A stretch of DNA of 64,000 nucleotides from Phytophthora hibernalis (Eukaryota > Oomycota > Peronosporomycetes > Peronosporales > Peronosporaceae), in contig JAAKBF010000324.1 in assembly GCA_012656075.1 (NCBI GenBank), forward strand, positions 558,001 through 622,000. The letters run 5' to 3'. The notes under the pieces are model-generated. The model did not search any database. It worked only from the letters and a program-made list of their open reading frames with translations, and was not told the origin of the DNA. The translations under genes were made by a program, and so were the position numbers. Each line of letters opens with the position of its first letter. Positions within the stretch are counted from its first letter, which is position 1. Shown here one piece after another: positions 28,982 to 41,904 of this stretch.

Positions 28982-31900
28982 CTACATGTAGCCATTAGCT
29001 TGATGTTGTAGCTTGCTGCTCGATTTCTGGGTAAGAAGAGTGGATGCGGCGTCGCCGACGTATCTATCGTGGTCTTTGGTATGCTGGATGAGCGCCCGCC
29101 ACGCGCGACTCTGCTGCAACAGCGTCGAGTTCCCCACGATCCACAAGCTGCTCTTGGCGCGCGTGATGGCGACGTTCATGCGCCGCTCGTCGGCCCAGAA
29201 GGCGTCGAGCACATCGCGCTCCTCGTTGTGGCCCTTACGCTGCTTCTTTCGGCGGCCGCCGTAGCTCGTTCGCACACACGAGTAGATGATGATCTCCTTC
29301 TCGCGGCCTTGAAAACCGTCCACGGTGTTCACCTCGATGCCCAGAGGCCGATCGCACTCCGCCTCGAGACGCCCCAGTGCTCCGCGCACCTCGTAGATCT
29401 GTTGCTTGTACGGCGCGATCACGCCGATCCGCTTTTTCCACTCTATGTGTGGGAACTTGTTCAGCAGACGACGGACGAGCTGTACCACGACCTCGACTTC
29501 GCTCAAGTTGCGCAGCGACGTGGACCCGCTCACCTGACTCTGAGCTCCCTGTACATCCAAAAACAGCAACGGTTTGAACGCCTGATCACGATGATAGTCC
29601 TGCGCAGTCCACTCGCACATGTTGGCATCCTGCACCAACCGTCCTTCGTAGAAGTATGACGATGGGAACTCGGCAATCTCTGGGTGCATGCGATACTGCT
29701 TCGTCAGCAGCAGCACGGGCGAGCCATTCTCGACCAGGCGCTGCTGCAGACTTCGGTCGTAGCCCATTGATACAAGCTTCTTGGAGATCACCGTAGCTGG
29801 CAGCTGTCTATGGTCACCCACGAGCACAACGCGATGCGGACGGAACTTGAACGGGATGAGCGTGCTTGCCTCCACGGCTTGGGCGGCTTCGTCGATAATT
29901 AACGCGTCGAAGTCCTGCGCAAACTCGCACATTGCCACGGAACCTGCGCCACTAAGGGTACAGAAGACGATCTGTGCGCTCTTGATGATCGCCTGGCGAG
30001 CCTGTTTTATCGTCGGGAATGTGCTACGATGTTTCGACACCAAACTCTCGAGTAGGACTTCTTCCACCTCACGGGCGTACTTGCGCATCTTCTTGCGGGT
30101 TTTCTTGCTTTCGCTAGCTTCTCGGGCCGCAGCCAAGCCTGATTGCGGTTGACTGCTCTCCGGACGACCTACGCGTACAATACGCGGGCGATAAGACTCA
30201 CCCTTCCCTCCATCATACAAGCCTTCGCTAAGCACTCGAACGACCAGTTCATCAACAGCAGCATTGCTTGGCGCAGCCACCAAAATGCGAATTGATGTTT
30301 CAGCCACAGTCTTGAAACCGCCGAGGTTCGGGCACTCTGGAGCGATGCTCCCACACGAATCCGAGCCGTGCCCTTTGCCTTCTGGAGAGTAGATAGCCCA
30401 GCACCATCAAGCAATGCGGATAAAATCCCTAGGATAGTCTTTGTTTTACCTGTTCCAGGCTGCACATTTACAAACGCGATACATCTCAGTCAGATCACGC
30501 ATAAAGCAAGATGAAACAAAAGAGCACAACGTACTGGTCCTTGGATAATGACTCTGCTGTCCTCGCCCAGACAGCCGAGAATCGCCTGCATCTGCGAGTC
30601 ATTGTAGTGCTTCTGTAGGTACTTCAGCAAGCGTGGCGAAAGAATTGAAGATGATGACAATGCTTTCATCGACGCCTGCTCTGTTTTGCTGGTAGGTACT
30701 TGCCTTCCGTGCAGTAGCATCTGCTTGAGATCATTCGGCAAGAACGAAATTGCCTTTATTGCCTGGAACTCACGCGCGCTGGTGGTTGTATTGTGCACTT
30801 GCTGCAGTGACCATTTCCAATTGGGTGCCCGCTGATTCGATAAGCATAGCTCCGTCAACACGCTAAAGTTTTCGACTGCGTCCTCTCGGTCTCGCTTTTG
30901 AGCGCGAATAAGCACACATATCTGGACATTGCTGCCTCCACCGCTGTTTCCACCTTTGCCTCCAGCATTGCCCTTTCCTCCTACTGCGACAATAGAGTCG
31001 CACAGAACCACACCAAATACGCACATTTCGTAGTTTTTCCACCGAGGAGAGCGTACTAATACCAAATCGCCACTTATGAAGTCCGACGAGCTCTTCTTTC
31101 CAAGTGGCGATGCATCGAAAGTGATAATGTAATCACTGTTGCTAGATGTGTTTCCGGTAAAACCACTTTCTGAAAAATGGCGCCGAAACTCAGGCCCAGC
31201 GATGATGTCGGTGCCTGCACACCACAAGGTGACATTGATATGAGTGACAGGTGCCGGGTTGGGCCTGAGCGTCCGCCACCTCTTCTGTCGGTGGAGTCGC
31301 TAACGGACGCAACCAATTCTTCCATGATCGCTTCGAGTTGCACATTACAATAGTCTTCAATAGATGAATGCTGAGCAGGTAGTTTTCTCCCAGCATACCG
31401 CTGAAGGTGCTTTCGCTTCTGCTCGGATCCACGAACGTTCCTTGGTGTCATATCCAACAGAAAATCGTAGAATTCATCAAGTGCTGGCCATAGCAAGGAG
31501 CTCTTGACGCTCGGTGCCTTTTAGTAAGACCTGGGGTCTTCCGTTTCTTTGACGTAGTGTTCGATGGTAGCGAAGGAGATGTTGAGGAAGCGATGCTTCC
31601 ACCACGCTTGGGGCTGCTAGATACAGTCGTTGCTCTAGACGACGATGGCTTCGGCGGGTTCTTACGGCCAGATCCACCCCTGCTGCTCGTAATGCGGCCT
31701 CTAGCACATTCGCACTGGGAGAATTATGTGCACCCTCCTCTCCGCTTTCCGATTCCGACTCTGACGATGATGAAGAAGATACGATAACCTCTCGCCGACC
31801 TCTATGTTTTACAGCCATCACTTCGTCATCTTCATCTTCTTCCTCCTCTGAATTGCTTGGTGCTGTTGTTCGCTCGATGATGTCGCTATTTATCGATGTA

Positions 31901-33855
31901 CTAGGCTTTTGGGGAGCGTCGTATTTGATGATAAGCAACGCATCCTGTGTATTGGAATTCGTGGGGCTCGCTGGTGTCTGAGCAGGGCCAATCATGTCTT
32001 CGAGGAGAACAGCCTCATTATCACGTGTGTCCTCCATGTTTTCATCGTCGACAACCTTGAGACCGTCACCCTGTTGAGCCCTGTACTCTGTGTAATTTCC
32101 GCTGTCAACTGTTGATATTTGAGAAGTTGGGTCGTCGTTCTGGATGGCCTCCTCCTTCACATGGCCTTCCTCCATCTCATAATTATCTTCCTCCTCCTCA
32201 ACTTCAGACATATTAACATCCGACACGTTCCTCTCATCACTCCCGGTCGTAGTGTGCTCGGATACTTGCTCCATTGGCTGAACTCTTACAGGTGACGCAC
32301 TTTCATCCTGCTGTTCTGGAGCATGATCGATTGGATGTGAGGAATTATCATTGTTGCCACCAGACACAGTGCGGTCAGGCAATGGTGACTCTGACGCGTC
32401 CTCCTTCGATACAATCGTAGTCGATAGCTCGGGAGGATCCTTTTCGGAGATCTCATTCTCGACAAGAGGCCCATTTTGTTCATCAAGCTTGTAATGCTCA
32501 TGAGGTAATGGTTCTTCCGAATTTCCAGTAGTTGTACCACTTAGGATGTTTTCACTTAGGAGATCGCGGTTTTTAGCTAAATGTCCATCTGCAGCGAGCT
32601 CTTGAGGTGTAGCCCCTCCGATACAGACGCGGGTTGGTCCATATCGTGGTCGCTGTCGCACCTGCGTAGGTCCAGGAATCTTGCGGTGGAACTGGCGGTT
32701 GCAGTATCCGACGCAGTCGCCCTCGGAGACGAGACTCGATCGTGTTTGCCATTAGGAGTATCACAATAATCGTGAGAACGACTAGGTTGGACGCCAATCG
32801 GGGCTTCAGCATGCATCGGTGAAGTTACAGCGGCTTGCAGGAGCTCGTTGGACCGCTTGAGGGTTTCGTTTTCTTTTCTCAGGCGTTCCATCTCTTCCAT
32901 CACTTCGGGTGAGATAGTCGCCACTGGCGCTTCAAGCTTTACCTCTGTCGTGGTTTCTGGCACCTGAGGCATCTCAAGTAGTACCTGTGTAGGCGTCTGT
33001 GGCTTTACAGGTGACGAATTTGCTGGAACCGGGAAGCAATCGGCACCTGAACACTAGCTGGTGCAAACGTGTTCGAGTCGGCAGCCTCCACGGCTTCAGT
33101 AGAGATAACGGGTTTCTGCGGGGTTGCGAGCTTCCGCTCTACCTGTTCGAGTGCCATGGCAAAGATGAGATCTTCCTCCATGTCGTCAGCAATAAACTCG
33201 TTCTTCACCGGGCTGATTGGTAGATCAGCAGACGAGATCGGAGCTGCAGCGACTGGATTTTGGTAAGCTGGAACCGCAGTCAATGCTTGCGTGTCTAGGA
33301 TAGTTGGCACCACCGAAGCGTCACCTACCGACCTGTCAACAATCTGCTGCGTTGTAACCACAGGACGAGATGCAGCAATTGCAGTCCTAGCAGGGGCAGA
33401 AGCAGCAGCTGCTGCAACAGGCTTGGACCCTCGACGCAGCGTCTGGATGCGAGTCTCCACCCTCTCCTTCTGCTCTTGCTCCAACTGCCTCTTCACCTCC
33501 GCCAGCGTCTGCCGGGTCACTCTCTTCACGGGCCTCTTCTTCGCTACCGCCTTCTTCACTCTAGCTGCAGTCTTCACCGGAGTCTTCTTCACAGTAGATG
33601 CAGTCTTCACGGGCGTCTTCTTCACGGTTGCAGTCTTCGCTCTGGTTCTACTCCTGGTGACCTTCACGTCCTGCGTCAGGTCCTCTACCTCGGTCTTGGC
33701 GCTTGCTTCGCCAGGGGACGCGCCGCTGGCCAGTCGCTTTTGAACTCGCGCATGCCCACCTCCACGCTCACGAACTCGCTCTTGTCGTTCTTGCGCGGCT
33801 TCTTGCGCAGCGTGGCAGTGCCCGGCGCCCTGCGCTTCCTGGCGTCCGCGTCCAT
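28982..33855 (-). CDS. Sen1/IGHMBP2-like superfamily 1 RNA/DNA helicase, frame interrupted
   Basis: Start ATG 33,855 (MDADARKRRAPG). The long N-terminal region has Lys/Ala-Thr repeats (KKTPVKTA), a coiled coil (EEMERLRKENETLKRS) and an acidic/Ser stretch. Helicase part: GP|PGTGKT is split by a 75-bp intron (30,460-30,534). Then come ILVAAPSNAAVDEL (Ia), LIIDEAAQAVE (II), VLVGDHRQLPA (III), LTKQYRMHP (IV), VNTVDGFQGREK (V) and RRMNVAITRAK (VI). This UPF1-like set indicates Sen1/senataxin or Smubp2, acting in transcription termination or R-loop removal. One-base frame breaks lie near 33,710, 33,030, 32,700, 31,490, 31,260 and 30,345. All conserved motifs are intact, so indel errors are more likely than decay. 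Divergent from the gene at 34,008. Confidence 0.85.
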
Positions 33856-34007
33856 GCCAATATTGAATGGAGAACTAATTTCAGCCAACCACCGCGAAGT
33901 GTAGCCACTAGCGAGCCAATCGGCGTCGACTCGATCTTTCTGTGTGGAGCACACAAATAGTACCCAAATTGTGATGCGTACACAAATTGAATGCAAAATT
34001 GGTCGAG

Positions 34008-35344
34008 ATGTTGCCTGGTCCGTACGAGGCGCGGCGTCGTCGCTCCCAGTGGCCCGAGAGCGTGCGCGAGGACCCGGAGGTGCAGGAAGTGGACGAGGAG
34101 ATGGGCGAGTGGGTCCTGTGCCGTACGTGTGCGGAGCTGTACGACCGGTGAGTGCGTTTTAGCCACTGTACAGTCCCCCAAAGGCTCATTTTCACGGATT
34201 TACACGCTGCAGGACGCGCAGAGGCCGCAAACCCAACGACCCCAAGGGATTTAAGGTCAAAATGAACGGTAAGTTCCAGACGGCGGCCTGGACCATGCAC
34301 AAGAGCCGCGTGGTGGCCCACCGAACGGCCTCCGACATGGCTACAGACTCACCCGGGGAAGAGGAGCGACGACGAGAGATCGAAGCCGAGATGGAGGCGC
34401 GACGCAGCGTTGCCAAGAAGAGGAGAGTTGCTAGCAGAGCAGAGCAGCTGCTGGACGTGGAGCAGGACGCAGAGGTGAAGCTGGTCCACTTGCCCAGGAC
34501 AGGCTGGCGCTGTCCGGGCGTTGTGCCAGACGTTTTCTATCGAGAGAATGTGGAACTGGTCCACGCCTTTGCCAAGTACCATGTCGGTGCTTATCGGGTG
34601 AATGTGGTGAGGGATCTACGCTCGGACAAGTGAGTGCTGGGAGTTTTGGTGAGGACTTTTCTTCTTCTGATGTTGTTGCTGGCAGGGTGATGTTGTTTTC
34701 TCATGACTGTGAGAACGAAGTTGTGCATCGCGAGCGACCCGGACAACCGGATTCGTGTGAGAGCTGCTGCTCTGTGTGGCTGCATAACAAGAGCTTCAAG
34801 AGGATACTCAAGAAGATGGGTCGATATACACTCGTGGAAGATATCCTGCGGCATTCGTGGAGGTACTGCTCATGTTGCTTACTGCTGATTCAATAATGTT
34901 TCTAGTTTTTATCGGAAAGTTTGTTTACCGTCGCAGCATGTCCGCAGAGGAACTGTCGGTTCTGTCCAAGTTCAAGCACTCGAGCGATATGAACCTAAAT
35001 CTCGAAGGACGAAAACTGAAACAAGCTGCGATGGTTGCTGTCCAGCACTTCGGTGGATCAGCTAAAACCCTCCTGGTACGAAGTACGTCTCGAACAAGTG
35101 GGGTACAACTCGAAGCGAACGCTTTGAGCGAGCTCAGCAGCCACTCTCAATGGAGGTGATGCTGCAACTCCAATCGTTTGACTCATCGATGCACGATGAA
35201 GGAGCCAATGCACGAGTCTCGGAGTCGTTGCAGCAGCATGAAAGGGACATTCAACGTCCCACCACTCCCAATGGCTACCTCATTCAACAAAGTACGCCGG
35301 CTACGCAAGTGGATGAGCAAATACCAGAGGCGAGCGATCAATAG
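34008..35344 (+). CDS. Unknown oomycete protein with two CxxC-type clusters, multi-exon
   Basis: ATG 34,008; introns 34,148-34,212 (GTGAGT...CTGCAG), about 34,630-34,685 (GTGAGT...GGCAG) and 34,863-34,905. Exon 1 has WVLCRTCAELYDR and exon 2 continues TRRGRKPNDPKGFKVKMNGK. Exon 3 carries FSHDCENEV and SCESCCSVWLHNKSF. Cys/His spacing suggests one or two metal-binding sites, but I recognise no family. The last exon needs one or two frame corrections (34,940-35,160) to reach the stop at 35,344 (ends PEASDQ). Shares a short divergent promoter region (about 150 bp) with the helicase gene. Confidence 0.5.
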
Positions 35345-35728
35345 AGCCCCAGCTCGTGTTTTGGGACCACGGGGTATTTTTGCCTTCGTGCCTACTCGCA
35401 CTAAAAGTGGAAGCCATTCTCAAAGTAACGTGACGATCGGTCGTATCAAATGAGAGAAGGAGAATCTGAGCGAAAACGCACCCGGGAATGTGGCTGTCGT
35501 TTTCATTTATAGTGAAAGTGCCGGTGATAAGACTTCGAGAAGGATGGTGACGTATCAACAAGCCAAAATTGGCTCCGGGCCGACTAAGTTGGGTGTCTGC
35601 AGTGCGAGCTCGTTGAACGATGGCTTGCGGCGTTCCTTTGGGCACACTAAAAAAATTGCTGTCAGACAGAAACAAGTACCGAGTTTCTGGCTGATTTCCA
35701 AGACTCGACACCCTAGGCTCATTCCACA
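35345..35728. other. Intergenic, 384 bp
   Basis: No coding frame with support. Contains the presumed terminator of the preceding gene and the promoter of the next. Confidence 0.4.
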
Positions 35729-36866
35729 ATGGCAGCTTTCATCGCGCTGCTGTTTATCGTTGCGGTGACAGTGGCCGGGTTTGCCGCCAGGCGCTGGTTG
35801 AACGAACGCCTCAAAGACCATACGAAGAAACAGGACGATATCCAAGCTGACGGAGTAGAGGTTATTGTCCAGAAACCTGCGTATGAGCGTCGTCTCAAGC
35901 TGACACTACCGGATCTTTCGTACGTCCAGATTCGTTCTCCAGTCGGCCCCATGAAGTCGTCAATTCGAAGTGCGCTGAAGGAGCTACGATCTAGGCAGAT
36001 GGTTCAAAGTCTCTGCAGCAGATTTGAGACTCACGTGAAAGTGGAGTCCGAGGAAAGCGTCAAGAATGCCGAGAAGAAGTCCAAGACAAAACAGTCGACT
36101 AAAGGTCGTCGACGAGATGCAAGTGTTGCCCCTGTGTTGCCGACTAATGGGTTAGCGAGCGGGCTGGCCAGAGAGGCCGAAATCACTGCAAACGCCCGGT
36201 CGAACAACCTCAACAAATTCCTTCGCAGCTTCGCGTCGAACCTGGACAACGCCATCTCTGCAGAACGTCGCGTTGCCCTGAGCACTGACGCCATCTCCGC
36301 CGAGCGGAGTGTAGTCATGAGTACCGATGCTGAAGATGACGTCGAGCAGCCTCTGCTTGCCGACACAGAGGACCCCGTCTCACAACCCAGCGAAATGATT
36401 GTGGATAACGAGGGCGTCGGCATGGAACTCGGTAAGAACGCGTTTGTCCTAGTTGAAGCTTGTTACTCTATTGCTCACCTTCTTTGCTTTGCCAGAACTG
36501 GACCTGCACACGCTGCAGTTGGAGTCCGAGTACTCGAACCAGGCTGACTCTCCCGCGACGGTAGAAAGTGAGGAGGAGGAGGATGTTTCCGTCCCCATTG
36601 AAGCGACAGACTGCGAGCCACTCATGGACGAGAGCTTCGGTGAGTCCGACGAAGGCAACAACAACGTCCGCAGCAGTGGCGACACCAGTTCCAGACTGTC
36701 TGAGGCTTTCACGCCTGACGAAGACAGCGCCAAGCACTCCGCTCCGGAAATCGCGCGACGCAGCGGCAGCAAGCCCGAGCTCTGCGTTCCTCCAGCACTG
36801 ACGCGCTTCAAGCAGCAAGTGCCGTCCAATGGCCGTCGCGCACACATCGCCACGCTCAGCATCTAA
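35729..36866 (+). CDS. Single-pass membrane-anchored protein of unknown function
   Basis: ATG 35,729. Residues 2-20 are a hydrophobic anchor (AAFIALLFIVAVTVAGFAA) followed by ARRW, either a signal anchor or an uncleaved signal. Exon 1 ends at 36,431; intron 36,432-36,495 (GTAAGA...GCCAG); exon 2 to 36,866. The remainder is hydrophilic, with a tandem DAISAERR/DAISAERS repeat at about residues 178-195 and an acidic EEEED stretch. No domain recognised. Intact apart from the intron. Confidence 0.65.
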
Positions 36867-37044
36867 CTTATAAACCCGGCCTTGGATAATCACATCAGCA
36901 TGGTGTGCTACACACTAATTACTAATTTTCAGCGAATCAGGACGCAGTAAACTCAATAAATAAAGTCCCGCCAAAAAAACTGGCCGCCAAAAACGAGTCA
37001 TTTCTCCACCGGTAATTAACTGGCGCACCCACTCGGCCTGCAGG

Positions 37045-39132
37045 ATGGTAGACGCCGAAGCGCAGACCGACGCCCCCAAGCCGGTACGTCCTGGGCCTCC
37101 GTCCTGCGCTTAAAATCCTATTTTTAACGACATATGTGCTGGTACCAGGCCACAGTGGTGGGCGTGGAAAGGATGTACTACTGGGCGTGCGTGTACGTAA
37201 GAGTTTCGGCTCGCACGCCTTCTGGGGGACGGTTGTGGGCTGCTACTGGGTATCGGGCGGCCTGTTCTACAAGGTGAGCTTCGACGACGGCGACGTGGAC
37301 ATTTTCTCGGCCGACGAGGTCCTGCAGGACGCGCAGCAGGCCAAGACGCATGCCAAGGAGAACCCGCAGAAGGACGCTTCGACCAGTGAGACGCCCGTTG
37401 TGGACGACTACCTCGCGGCTATGCGCCAACACAGCCTCAAGCGCAAGAGGGACGAGCCGGTGGACACTTCGGTGCGCAGTGTCCGTCGCGTGCAGCTCTG
37501 GGGCCAGCGACTGTACGCGTCCATCTACACGAATGAGAAGAACGAGACGTTCATCAAAGAGCTCATCAAGACGGAGCGCGGCCAAGTGGGCGAGATGGAG
37601 GCCACAGGACAAGTCAACGTGGGGACATGATCCTGGCCGTGAACCAGACGAGGGTCTTGGGCCTGGAGAGCAAGGACCTAGCCGAGCTCATCAGGAAACC
37701 CCAGAGACCCATTACGTTGACGTTATACAGACCACAACACTCGCAGCTGCCCGTGCAGCAGCAACAGGCAGGACAAGCTTCGACCCCGGCATCAGATCAG
37801 GTTCAGGCAGCGGCGACGACGCAATCTGCTGCTGGTGTTACTCAGCCACAGGCGCAGCAGCAAGCTCCCGGTGTTACCCAGCCACGGGTGCGGCAGCAAG
37901 TTCCTGCTGCAGCTCCTGCTTCCACACCGATTGCGCCCCCGTCTTTTGTGGTACCGCAGCCTGCGTTCGGGCAGTCAGCTTCGAGGACTCAATCGTGGAC
38001 TCAGCCGATGAATATGCCGCAGCCACAGGACATAGCGAACAGGGAATTGCTCAGGCAAAGGTTAATCCAGGCTGCAGCAGCAAGACAACAAGGCTACTTC
38101 CAGATGGCTGGTGCATTTATTCCTGCAAACCGTCGTGTACCGGCAGCCCAGAGTGGTGGTTTCACGAGTCAGCAAATGCAGAGAATTGCTGCGATGGGAC
38201 TCCATCCGTCAACTGGACAGCCAGTATACCAGCCTCAGCCGTTTGCGCAGGCGCCTCACTTTGAGTACAACGCGGGACAGAATCAGCCGCAACGCACAGG
38301 ATTGACGGTCTCTGAGCGAGCCCAACATACGCAAAGAATAAGGTATGGACCGGCTGGTCGTCCTAGCCAGCAACCACCGTTCACCTTACGACCTTCTCAC
38401 GCAATGCCGAAAGGAGCGAGTGCGAGTAAGCTGCCAATCGTATCGCCGGCTGAAGCGGGCCGGAGGTCCGAGCCTTCACAGCCTAGGAGGGGACAGCAGA
38501 ATATCTCAAGGTTTAGGCAAGATTCCAACCAGAAGCTTATCGACTTAAGTTCTGCCGACGACACCGAAGACCCACCGGCGTCTTCTATTAGCAATGCTGA
38601 CGCTGAGGCAATTGCAGCATTAGCCGAGAAAGACCCAGCAGCAGCTGCGAGCGCGATGTCGATGTCGTTTTTGTCGCCACAACCCAGCTCTGGTTCCAAA
38701 GCAGGCGTGGCTTCAACGGCGGAGTCTTCTGTCTCCATGTCGTTCCTGTCACCAAATGATTTCAAGGAGGAGTCACTGGTGCCATCACGCCGCGATCTTT
38801 CAACTGAAAGCACCAAGAGTTCGCCCAGTCCAGTCAAGTCGAACGTCAGCCTCACGACCGTTATCGTTCATCGTCAGCGGCTGTATCTCACCTTAGGCGT
38901 GCAGGGCACCTTCATTGCAGTCACGTCCTTTGTTCCGGACGAAACCGGTCAGCGTGGCGAGGTTGAAGCGAGCGGCAAGGTGTTCCTCGGCGATGTGTTA
39001 GTGCGTATCAACGAGACGTACATCTTGCCAGGGATGACGCCGGGTAATGTGGCGGGGATTGTAAATTCCTCACCGCGGCCCATAACGTTGTGGTTTGAGC
39101 GCGCATCCTGGGACGCTCTGACTGGTATTTAG
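37045..39132 (+). CDS. Two-PDZ, Gln/Pro-rich protein with Tudor-like N-terminus
   Basis: Exon 1 is 37,045-37,083 (13 codons), intron 37,084-37,148. The frame shifts once just after the intron and once at about 37,625 (a G run). The N-terminal module VRVRKSFGSHAFWGTVVG...YKVSFDDGDVD resembles a Tudor/PWWP-like barrel often found in chromatin readers. The first PDZ ends GQVNVG/DMILAVNQTRVLG..ITLTLYRP. A long Gln/Ala/Pro-rich linker follows, then a C-terminal PDZ (GKVFLGDVLVRINETYIL to ITLWFERA). Two MSMSFLSP motifs at about 38,660 and 38,736 are short internal repeats. Probably a scaffold; partner unknown. Confidence 0.65.
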
Positions 39133-39257
39133 AGTTGAGGCGAGGCAAGAGTAACGATCAACTTCTGTTGCTTATTCATTGCTTAACGCTGCTGCTCTCT
39201 CGTGTTCCTACTGCTTCATGCATTCATTTCATTGTGCTGGACAGTTCCAGACCATGC

Positions 39258-40321
39258 TCAGAAGACGTTGTCGTACTTTTCCATGGCACCCGACACGGCA
39301 TCGACAACCCTGACTTCATTCATGACGTAAACCGAGCGGAAGGCGCCCGACTCGTCGAAGCGCTGGATCGTGCGTAGACGTCGCGAGCTGTCGATGCCTG
39401 TGATTGTCTCCACCATGAGCGGGCGACCTGCAGAAAAGCACAAAACACGTAAGTCCACAACTCAATCACAATCAGCCCAACTTGTCGTACCTGAACGCTT
39501 GGACGTGGCCGTGACGATGATCACGTTCGTGCCGAGCTCCTGCATGGTAATGTCCGAGCCCCTGAGCGACGGGTCGTCCGTCTCGATCTTGAGGATGCCG
39601 TCCGACACGGGCTTGATCCACATGTGCTGCATGGACGTGAGGCCGCTCATGGTGGTCCTGGACTGGCGCTGGCTCCACACTCCTTCGTCATCACGGAAGA
39701 TCAGGTCGTTCGAGCACACCTGGCTGCCCTCGTCCTGCTCGGGGATGGTCGCGAGCTCTCCGTTCCAGCGGCCCTCCATGCTGGGCAGCACGTGAAAGCT
39801 ACAGCCGTTGACACGAACCGAGAGCTGGTTGAAGAAGGCGCGGCCCTTCGCCGTTTGCTTGGGCGCGAAGTGGGCCGACGCGCCGCCGTTGGGCGAGCGC
39901 GAGATGATGCTCTTGTCCATACCCAGACGGTGCACGGTGCCGTCCGCGCCGGCGGCCCAGATGTTGTCCTGCTTGAGCATCTGCATCGCAGCGTCCTCGT
40001 GCTTCCGGCGGCTCTTGATGCTCTCGGCCAGCAGCTTGTAGTTGAGCGGGTGGAAGGGCTGATGGGCCGCCTCGATATGCACCAGCACGTCTCCGTCCGT
40101 GATGCCCAGCTCGGCCAGCGTTTTCTCGTCGGGCAGCTCCTTGCCCTTGTGCAGCAGCAGGATGAAGTTGGGGTGGCCCGCCTGCTCGCCGCTGTCCTGG
40201 TACGCGGCCTTGACGCCGGCCACGCTCTCGGACGGACAAGTATCCAATGTGAAGGCGTTCGTCTCGCTCTTGATTGTCACCTTGATCGTCTCCGAGGCGG
40301 AAGAAGTGCCGGGGACGCCAT
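39258..40321 (-). CDS. Ubiquitin-like-domain protein with beta-barrel-like C-terminus
   Basis: Best start is ATG at 40,321 (MASPGTSS once a C-run error at about 40,312 is allowed for). Residues ~10-80 form a ubiquitin-like fold (VKAAYQDSGEQAG, LLLHKGKELPDEKTLAELGI, DGDVLVHIE). The C-terminal half has GCSFHVLPSMEGRWNGE and alternating hydrophobic strands like a lipocalin-type barrel. Intron 39,428-39,490 (GTACGA...CTGCAG); exon 2 39,258-39,427. No active site is evident. A role in the ubiquitin/proteasome system is a guess from the header only. Confidence 0.65.
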
Positions 40322-40596
40322 GACGTGCTACTTCGTAGTGGCTCGCAAATCCAATTGTGAGGAACTTGAAGAAGACTTTCGAGTCGTTCTAGAAAAGGAC
40401 TAAAAATAGTGAGAATCTAGAAAGAAAGAAAAGTACCGGATTCTAGAAACTAATGCTGTGCTTTGCCCGGGAAGCTCTGGATGTTTATGAGTAGAGTCAA
40501 AATTTGGGTGCAGGTATAGTGAAAACAACATTCGAAAATTGTGCTGTCATCCTAGAGTCAATTGATGTTTTGCTAGGCGATGCAGCACCGCGAGTT
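40322..40596. other. Intergenic
   Basis: AT-rich, no gene. Contains TTCTAGAA-type inverted motifs near 40,388-40,450. Confidence 0.3.
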
Positions 40597-40800
40597 GTAC
40601 ATGTACAGTGGGCACAGACAGTCTACGTACGACCAAGACTATTTTAATATTAAAATACCGTCGAGATGTGTTAGTAATATTATCAACTTTCGTTACTAGT
40701 TTGCCGCTAAAGTACAATGCTTGGTGAAAGGCTTTTCAATAACAGAATGACTTGCTACAATCGCGTTCGTGGTTGAATAGTTTCCCACTGTACATGTACA
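40597..40800. mobile_element. MITE-like element with palindromic ends
   Basis: GTACATGTACAGTGGG at 40,597-40,612 is the exact inverted repeat of CCCACTGTACATGTAC at 40,785-40,800. The sequence between (about 170 bp) is AT-rich and non-coding. The right end overlaps a second copy of the left end: GTACATGTACAGTGGGCACAGAC occurs at 40,597-40,619 and again at 40,790-40,812. This suggests adjacent or nested copies, or a terminal palindrome. Confidence 0.45.
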
Positions 40801-41101
40801 GTGGGCACAGACGTACGAATTGAATTTGAATTTGAAGTGAGGTACATTAATGTCAATTACCCTAAGCTAACGCCACCTAATGCCCATGCCCGTCCGATAC
40901 CAGAAATGCTATCGGCGAGTGATTGGTCGGCCTATTTGGCAAAGTGCCGGGTGCTGACCCACCCTGCGTGTTACACTGCGTCCACAACGGCCGCTGATGC
41001 AGTCGAAGACTCGTAGGACTTCACCCAGTGTCTCACATCCTCTTGTAGATATTCCATGATGCCCGCCCAGGTTCCCCTGCCGTCGGGCTATCTGCCGCAT
41101 T

Positions 41102-41600
41102 TCATTCCATGAGCTGTTCCATAGTCTGCGCCATTCTCTCCAATTCTCGTGCTGTTCGGTTGCATTCTCGCTCCTGGGTCATCCAACTGGTGACCGCCAC
41201 AGCATCCGCCGCTCTCCGCGTCTTCCAGTATTTGCCCTTAAGGTGTTTCGCCCGTGGAGGTGTCGGCGTGGTTAGCTGTTGTATGGCAGTCTCGTTATCC
41301 CCCGTTACGTGGACGTGTCCCCAGTGATTCGTGTGGCATCTGCTCAGTCCTTTGAGAAGGCCTAGTTGGTTCGCGTTGAGTGGTCCCAGGTTCGCCCCTC
41401 TGTAGTGGTCACTACAAGCGTACATCAGCGTTTACGCCCCTGTCGTCTTGTGCACTTTCACCACCAATGTAGCGCTACTGCCAGTTTTGGTAGCCCCAAC
41501 TGTACTCCCTGCGAAAAGGACGACATAGCAATGGCCGTGGCCTTGTACCGACGGACCAGAACCGTCCCAGGCATCCCCCAATACAGCACAGATGGCGGCG
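41102..41600 (-). pseudogene. LINE RNase H domain
   Basis: GDAWDGSG (first Asp region, about 41,575), frame change, then NANQLGLLKGL, VTGDNETAIQQL (Asp motif) and a C-terminal helix. The order and spacing fit retroelement RNase H1. It degrades the RNA strand during second-strand synthesis. Confidence 0.6.
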
Positions 41601-41904
41601 CCTGGATGTGCAGTGAGCTTTGGCTCTACCGCCGTCTTTACATCCCTACTTACGTCCGCGTGCCCGTGTCGGAGTCTTGCTTTCAGGCCGGCGACGTGGT
41701 AGGCTGGCGTAACATCATTGTGGGGGTCGAAGTGCGCCACGCGCCACCTCCAGACCGCAAATAGATATAACGCAGCGCCCAAGCTCCAGCATTTCTGGGT
41801 GATCCTTTCCACAGTGTCCCCCAGCTCTTTTGTCTGGTCATCCGAGAAAGTTGCGATGATTTGGCTTGTCGCCCTCGTGATGCCCCTTGGCATTTCCGGT
41901 AGCG

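Noticed and set aside
39472..40403. ORFs of 146 and 259 codons overlapping the ubiquitin-like gene
   Set aside because: Low-complexity shadows of the real gene in GC-rich sequence.
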